In this document: one piece after another, positions 39,815 to 43,745 of the stretch | How positions within the stretch are numbered: position 1 is the stretch's first letter | Layout: each line of letters opens with the position of its first letter | Assembly (NCBI GenBank): GCA_000806015.1 | Contig: JWKY01000011.1 | Location: forward strand, 1-43,745 | Source: an archaeon GW2011_AR19 | Lineage (GTDB): Archaea; Nanobdellota; Nanobdellia; Pacearchaeales; GW2011-AR1 | Direction of reading: 5' to 3' | Length of the DNA stretch: 43,745 bases | Program-made: the position numbers and the translations under genes | Notes under the pieces: model-generated | Told to the model about the DNA's origin: nothing | Seen by the model: only the letters and a program-made list of their open reading frames with translations | Databases searched by the model: none

Positions 39815-40543
39815 TTATTTATCTTTTTTTGGCGTTGTTGTTTTTTTCACTGCCCTTTCTGCATGAGATTTTACAAGAATTGGGAGAGTTTTGCTAAATG
39901 AATCCTGCATCATATTCATTTCTTTTTTTATGCTTTCAAGACCCTGCCCATAAGAACCAATTTTTTCAAGTATTTTGATTTGCAAGTTTTCTATGATTGA
40001 TTCAACTTTTTTTAATCTGTTTTCAAAATTAGAAAATTTTGTCTCAGCAATTGCTGAAAATTCTTTAAAATTTGAAATTTGTAGGGAGAGTTTTTTTACT
40101 TTTTCTTCAAAAACTTGTTCTGCAATTTCTATTATAGTGTCTGTTCCAAATCCTTTATCATAATTTTCAGATTCTTGTCCATATCCTTCTTGAGGATAAT
40201 ATGCTTCTGTCTCTTGCAGCGGGGGATAAGAAGGTTCTTGAGGAGGGTAGTATTGAGCAGGCGGCATTTCCTGAGGAGCATATGTTTCAGGGTTTGAAAA
40301 CGGCGAAGGTGTTTCTGGTCCCAAAGGGATTTCCCCAAGGGATGACTCTGGTGAGCCTTCCCCCGGAGTGAAATCATTTTCCTGCATTTCATTTTCTCCT
40401 TCAACAGCTTCTTTTATTTTTGCCTGGGAAAATGCATCTGTTATTGCTTTTGGAGTAATTCCCTGTTCAAATAATCTATTTGAGATTTCTTGTTCAGATA
40501 AACCCATTTGTTTCATTTGTTTGACTTGATCTAATGCGCCCAT
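39815..40543 (-). CDS. Proline-rich, coiled-coil protein, 242 aa
   Basis: The N-terminus (MGALDQVKQMKQMGLSEQEI, then NRLFEQGITPKAITDAFSQA) is a small helical domain seen in DPANN proteins next to pilus genes. The middle is Pro/Glu/Tyr-rich and likely disordered, and a coiled coil spans about 130-230 (IIEIAEQVFEEKVKKLSLQI). A 26-bp palindromic module at 40333-40358 is read here in the opposite orientation to thpR and encodes GSPESSLGE without breaking the frame. It faces the ATPase gene together with the next minus-strand gene. Confidence 0.75.
   Translation of the reverse strand: MGALDQVKQMKQMGLSEQEISNRLFEQGITPKAITDAFSQAKIKEAVEGENEMQENDFTPGEGSPESSLGEIPLGPETPSPFSNPETYAPQEMPPAQYYPPQEPSYPPLQETEAYYPQEGYGQESENYDKGFGTDTIIEIAEQVFEEKVKKLSLQISNFKEFSAIAETKFSNFENRLKKVESIIENLQIKILEKIGSYGQGLESIKKEMNMMQDSFSKTLPILVKSHAERAVKKTTTPKKDK
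40333..40358 (+). repeat. Palindromic module, 26-bp minimal form, inside a minus-strand gene
   Basis: CCCCAAGGGATGACTC joined directly to TGGTGAGCCT: exactly the two ends of the thpR modules with the middle absent. The host gene lies on the minus strand, so the module is tolerated in both orientations. Confidence 0.85.
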
Positions 40544-40578
40544 TTTTTTGATTTTTAGTTTTTTTTACATTGCTATTT

Positions 40579-40680
40579 AAGTTTTGGGTTTTTCAAATTC
40601 CCACTAAAGCTTGCCTAAAGGCAAGCACCCGCCCTTTATTTTTTTGTGATTTTCCAAAGTTTAATAAAAACCCCAAACTT
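40579..40680. repeat. Long-stem palindromic element, copy 4 (short form)
   Basis: Arms AAGTTTTGGGTTTTT (40579-40593) and AAAAACCCCAAACTT (40666-40680) pair at 14 of 15 positions. The loop carries AAATTCCCACTAAAG, the hairpin GCTTGCCTAAAGGCAAGC and CACCCGCCCTTTATT, almost the same as in the copy at 34918, while the arms differ completely. It lies between two minus-strand genes of the pilus cluster. Confidence 0.8.
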
Positions 40681-40693
40681 TTAATTGAGTTGA

Positions 40694-41020
40694 TTATTCA
40701 GCATTTTCTTTTAAATACCTTAATGGCTGAAACATTTTTGCTTGTTTGATTAAAATATCTAAATCATCTTTTCTTGCAAATTTAGAGAATTCAGTTGAAA
40801 CGCTTTCTATAAATCGCCTTATTTTTTCCAGATTGTCTTTTATTTTTTCTAAATCTTTTTTTATTTCAAGGATGTCCTCTGTTGTTTTTTCTTTTGAATC
40901 AATTAAATTTTGTCCGATAAGCAAAACTCTGTCTTTGAGAATTCTTTGTTTTTCTTCCAAATCTCTTATTTTTAGATTATTCTCTTCCGGAACCTGCTCC
41001 TGATAATTCACCTCTTCCAT
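40694..41020 (-). CDS. Coiled-coil protein of the pilus/secretion cluster, 108 aa
   Basis: An almost wholly helical protein (MEEVNYQEQVPEENNLKIRD, then ILEIKKDLEKIKDNLEKIRR) ending FARKDDLDILIKQAKMFQPL. The ATG at 41020 is chosen because a TATA-like AAATTTAAAG lies about 25 nt upstream; longer frames would start inside that promoter. It is divergent from the ATPase gene. Its helical shape and position suggest a partner of the secretion machinery; no enzyme motif is present. Confidence 0.75.
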   Translation of the reverse strand: MEEVNYQEQVPEENNLKIRDLEEKQRILKDRVLLIGQNLIDSKEKTTEDILEIKKDLEKIKDNLEKIRRFIESVSTEFSKFARKDDLDILIKQAKMFQPLRYLKENAE

Positions 41021-41138
41021 AAATAAAGAAAGGAGAATGGCTTTAAATTTGTTTTTATTTTGGTTTTTCAAACTTTGCTTTTTGTTTTAGTTGTTAAATT
41101 GTATTTGCATTTTCCAATAAATTGTGTCATACAAAATA

Positions 41139-41202
41139 ATTTAAATCTATTTAAACCTCTATATTTATGCAATTTGAAAAACTCAGAGCATCATCTGGTT
41201 AA
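41139..41202 (+). promoter_or_regulatory. ATPase promoter and 11-codon upstream frame
   Basis: TATA-like ATTTAAAT (about 41139-41146) is 25 nt before an ATG at 41167 that encodes MQFEKLRASSG and stops at 41200-41202. The true ATPase frame has its own ATG at 41225, which again reads MQFEK. Either a small upstream ORF exists or a one-base shift separates the original start from the gene; the stretch LVKFKLPKLK between them in the ATPase frame is compatible with the second reading. Confidence 0.5.
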
Positions 41203-41224
41203 GTTCAAATTGCCAAAACTGAAA

Positions 41225-43516
41225 ATGCAATTTGAAAAAGAGGCGAAACTATATTCTTATGAAGCTGTAAGAGAGGGCGGCGAGGATATTCTTTATGTTA
41301 ATTATTTTGGGGCACCTTATGTTCCAAGCATCTCTGAAAATCCGGAAGTTATGGAGAGAACCATAAACAGTTTAATTGAAAATCCTAATGTTTCCAGAAT
41401 CATTCTTTCCCAGCAAAAAAATTATAATTATGATTTTGTTGAAACTTCTCTGCTTTTAGAGATTGCCCAATTTTATGTTTATTTATTAAAACAAGAAAAT
41501 ATTTTATCTCAAAGAAAACTAATAACAAATCAAACATCGCTTTTTTCACATAGATATAATAAAATATTTTCTTTTCTTTTACTTTTAAAAAGAGACCCTG
41601 TTGCAGCTTATTTTGAATTAAAAAAAATAATCATTGAAGAGAAAATTAGGATAGATAAAATTGAAGACGAGACAATTAAGCTTGATTATCTTAATTACAT
41701 TTATTTTCTTGAAAAAATTTTCAGGCTGTTTGAGAAAACAAGACTGATTCAGTCTATTCAGAAATATTTAAAAGATTATCAAAAAGGGAGTCGTGAAATT
41801 TATTATAAAATTTTTAAGCCGGATATAATTCCTAATTTTACTTTTACGAGATTAATCAGTGATTTGCCCGAGGGCGCAGAAATTGTCGATCAATATAAAA
41901 TTTCAGGAGAAGAGCATGATGAATCTTTAGTTACAATATTAAAAATGAAAGATGAATCTAAACTAATGTACCATCTTCATCCTCCGGAACACTCGTTAAA
42001 TGAAGATCATAATTTACTTTTAAATCTTGCAAGAACAGTTTTAATTGAACACCAGCCTAAAGCAGAAGAGCTTACAGATACTGAGAGAATTAGAAGTGTT
42101 TTTTTTAATATTTCAAGAGATTTGCTGAGAGATTTAGCAAGCACTAAAGGAATTAATCTGAGTTATCCCGATTTAAATAAACTGGCAATTATTTTAGTCA
42201 GGAATACTCTCGGGTTTGGATTGATAGAAGTTTTACTTCAGGATAAAAATATTCAGGATATTTCGCTGAACTCGCCAATTGCAAGAGTTCCCATTTTTAT
42301 TAAGCATGGAGAGTACGACGAGTGTTTGTCAAATATTCGTCCAAGTCAGGAAGATGCAGATTCTTGGGCTGCTAAATTTAGAATGATTTCCGGACGGCCT
42401 TTGGACGAAGCTAATCCAATTTTAGACACACAATTAGAAATAGGAAAATTAAGAGCGAGAATTGCAATTATTCAGAGGCCTTTGTCAGTAGATGGAATGT
42501 CTTATTCAATTAGGCGTCATCGTGAAAGTCCGTGGACACTGCCTCTTTTTGTTCAAAATAAAATGCTGAATCCATTTGCTGCAGGATTGTTAAGTTTTTT
42601 AATTGACGGCTCGCGAACACTTCTCGTTGCTGGAACAAGGTCTTCTGGAAAAACTTCTCTTCTTGGAAGTTTAATGCTGGAAATCATTCCAAAATATAGA
42701 ATTATCGTTATTGAGGACACTTTAGAACTTCCGGTTGAATCTTTGAGAAATCTCCAATATAATATTATCAGGATGAAAGTTCGTTCTGCTTTATTAAAAT
42801 CAGGAATAGAAGTTTCTGCCGACGATGGAATTAGAACAAGTTTAAGACTTGGAGATTCAAGTTTAATTGTTGGTGAAATTAGATCAACAGAAGCTCAAGC
42901 TCTTTATGAAGCAATGAGAGTCGGGGCTTTGGCAAATGTTGTTGCAGGAACTATTCACGGAGCGAGCCCTTACGGAGTTTTTGACAGAGTTGTCAATGAT
43001 TTGAAAGTTCCGACGACGAGTTTTAAAGCAACAGATATTATTGCTGTCTGCAATCCAATAAAATCTGCTGATGGTCTGCATTCCTGGAAAAGGATGACAC
43101 AACTTTCAGAAGTAAGAAAACACTGGAAAAATGACCCTTTGGTTGAAAAGGGTTTTGTTGATTTATTAAAATATAATGTAAAAAAAGATGAGTTAGAACC
43201 GACAGACGATATTATCAATGGAGACAGCGAAATTTTGAAAGACATCGCTTCTAATGTCAGGGGATGGGCTGGAAATTGGGACGCAATTTATGATAATATT
43301 TTGTTGAGGGCAAAAATAAAAAAAGAAATTGTTGATGTCGCTGAAAAAACAGAAAATGCAGAAATTTTAGAAGCAAAATTTAATACTTTGTCTAATCATG
43401 CTTTTCACAGAATTTCAGACGGAGTTATTCAGGAAATTGGTCTGCCGTTGGGAGATAAAGTTTTTCCGTTGTGGCAGCGCTGGCTGAATCAGGAAATTAA
43501 AAAGTTTAGGATTTAG
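41225..43516 (+). CDS. Type II/IV secretion ATPase (GspE/FlaI family), archaeal pilus motor
   Basis: Hexameric ATPase that powers assembly of archaeal type IV pili or related secretion. The N-terminal half (about 400 residues) binds the platform; the motor domain has Walker A GTRSSGKTSLL, an Asp box IVIEDTLELP, Walker B SLIVGEIRSTEA and the His box GTIHGASPYGV. At 763 residues from ATG 41225 it is on the long side, as in DPANN relatives. The start may truly be 41167 with a frameshift. Neighbouring membrane and coiled-coil proteins and the secreted protein downstream are likely parts of the same system; no platform protein is seen before the window ends. Confidence 0.9.
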   Translation: MQFEKEAKLYSYEAVREGGEDILYVNYFGAPYVPSISENPEVMERTINSLIENPNVSRIILSQQKNYNYDFVETSLLLEIAQFYVYLLKQENILSQRKLITNQTSLFSHRYNKIFSFLLLLKRDPVAAYFELKKIIIEEKIRIDKIEDETIKLDYLNYIYFLEKIFRLFEKTRLIQSIQKYLKDYQKGSREIYYKIFKPDIIPNFTFTRLISDLPEGAEIVDQYKISGEEHDESLVTILKMKDESKLMYHLHPPEHSLNEDHNLLLNLARTVLIEHQPKAEELTDTERIRSVFFNISRDLLRDLASTKGINLSYPDLNKLAIILVRNTLGFGLIEVLLQDKNIQDISLNSPIARVPIFIKHGEYDECLSNIRPSQEDADSWAAKFRMISGRPLDEANPILDTQLEIGKLRARIAIIQRPLSVDGMSYSIRRHRESPWTLPLFVQNKMLNPFAAGLLSFLIDGSRTLLVAGTRSSGKTSLLGSLMLEIIPKYRIIVIEDTLELPVESLRNLQYNIIRMKVRSALLKSGIEVSADDGIRTSLRLGDSSLIVGEIRSTEAQALYEAMRVGALANVVAGTIHGASPYGVFDRVVNDLKVPTTSFKATDIIAVCNPIKSADGLHSWKRMTQLSEVRKHWKNDPLVEKGFVDLLKYNVKKDELEPTDDIINGDSEILKDIASNVRGWAGNWDAIYDNILLRAKIKKEIVDVAEKTENAEILEAKFNTLSNHAFHRISDGVIQEIGLPLGDKVFPLWQRWLNQEIKKFRI

Positions 43517-43550
43517 ATAATTTTATTAATTATGTTTATTAAATAGCTTT

Positions 43551-43745
43551 ATGAAAAAACAAATTATTTTTTTATTCTTTGGAATTATTTTGATTTTTTT
43601 AGCTTTTACTTTTGCTGGAAAAAGTTTTTTATCAGCCCAGCTTGTAGAAATTGAAGGAATTAGTTCAGAAGATTATTCTTACGAAGGTGAAAATGTAGAA
43701 ATTCAAGGAGAGGTAATGGCGTGTAAAGAAGGATTTGAAAATTGC
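43551..43745 (+). CDS. Secreted or membrane-anchored protein (partial, runs off the window)
   Basis: A signal-like N-terminus (IIFLFFGIILIFLAFTFAG) precedes LVEIEGISSEDYSYEGENVE. The first 65 residues are visible. It starts 34 bp after the ATPase stop, so it is likely in the same operon and may be a pilus or surface component. No domain can be named from this part. Confidence 0.75.
   Translation, partial: MKKQIIFLFFGIILIFLAFTFAGKSFLSAQLVEIEGISSEDYSYEGENVEIQGEVMACKEGFENC

Noticed and set aside
41060-41224. Longer start of the pilus ATPase (TTG at 41060)
   Set aside because: The added residues lie upstream of or across the predicted promoter and are not like the family; they overlap the divergent promoter.
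1-43745. CRISPR array
   Set aside because: No evenly spaced direct repeats with unique spacers were seen, and no cas genes.

Overview
The window is AT-rich DNA from an archaeon, most likely a small-genome DPANN lineage of the Pacearchaeota/Woesearchaeota kind. Archaeal markers are transcription factor E, deoxyhypusine synthase, GatD, an archaeal-type ProRS, a split Hef helicase/nuclease and TrmB. TATA boxes typically lie about 22-29 nt before the start codon, which implies mostly leaderless mRNAs. The genus-level placement is inference from gene content; no rRNA is present. LeuRS and AlaRS are of bacterial type, and an M16 peptidase adds a bacterial flavour.

Layout. 1-7.7 kb: leuS, two unknown genes, a small toxin-antitoxin-like islet set between alaS and a second copy of the alaS 3' end, then two coiled-coil genes. 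7.7-13.1 kb: a long-stem palindromic element, tfe, a rhomboid protease, a HTH regulator divergent from a secreted repeat protein, a SpoIIM-like membrane protein, a large composite palindromic element and deoxyhypusine synthase. 13.1-14.3 kb: a 1,017-bp integron-type gene cassette bounded by two attC-like sites. 14.4-20.5 kb: a DHH phosphoesterase, a gene-poor stretch, a broken membrane-anchored gene, a TPR/transglutaminase-like protein and a large secreted protein. 20.6-29.7 kb: proS, trmB-like/methyltransferase divergent pair, HtrA-like protease, RelE-like pair, tRNA-Arg fused to a permease gene, 2H phosphoesterase, gatD and M16 peptidase. 29.8-36.8 kb: a third attC-like site, an MNT/HEPN pair, a broken MFS gene, thpR, the Hef nuclease and a broken Hef helicase, a palindromic element, an M50-like protein, a PRC-barrel protein and a PIN/AbrB pair. 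36.9-43.7 kb: a membrane protein, a Fic protein with altered catalytic motif, and a probable archaeal pilus/secretion cluster (two polytopic membrane proteins, two coiled-coil proteins, a GspE/FlaI-family ATPase, a secreted protein).

Most notable: (1) the two attC-like sites have exchanged outer arms exactly as integron recombination predicts, and the cassette carries a Bacteroidetes-type promoter; (2) a family of long-stem intergenic elements keeps a conserved core and pairing while the arm sequences differ; (3) small palindromic modules (26, 53 and 86 bp, nested by multiples of three) sit in frame inside protein genes in either orientation; (4) three genes (KRGQ-type membrane protein, MFS protein, Hef helicase) look as if each lost an internal segment of roughly 0.1 kb; (5) the alaS 3' end is duplicated around a toxin-antitoxin-like pair.
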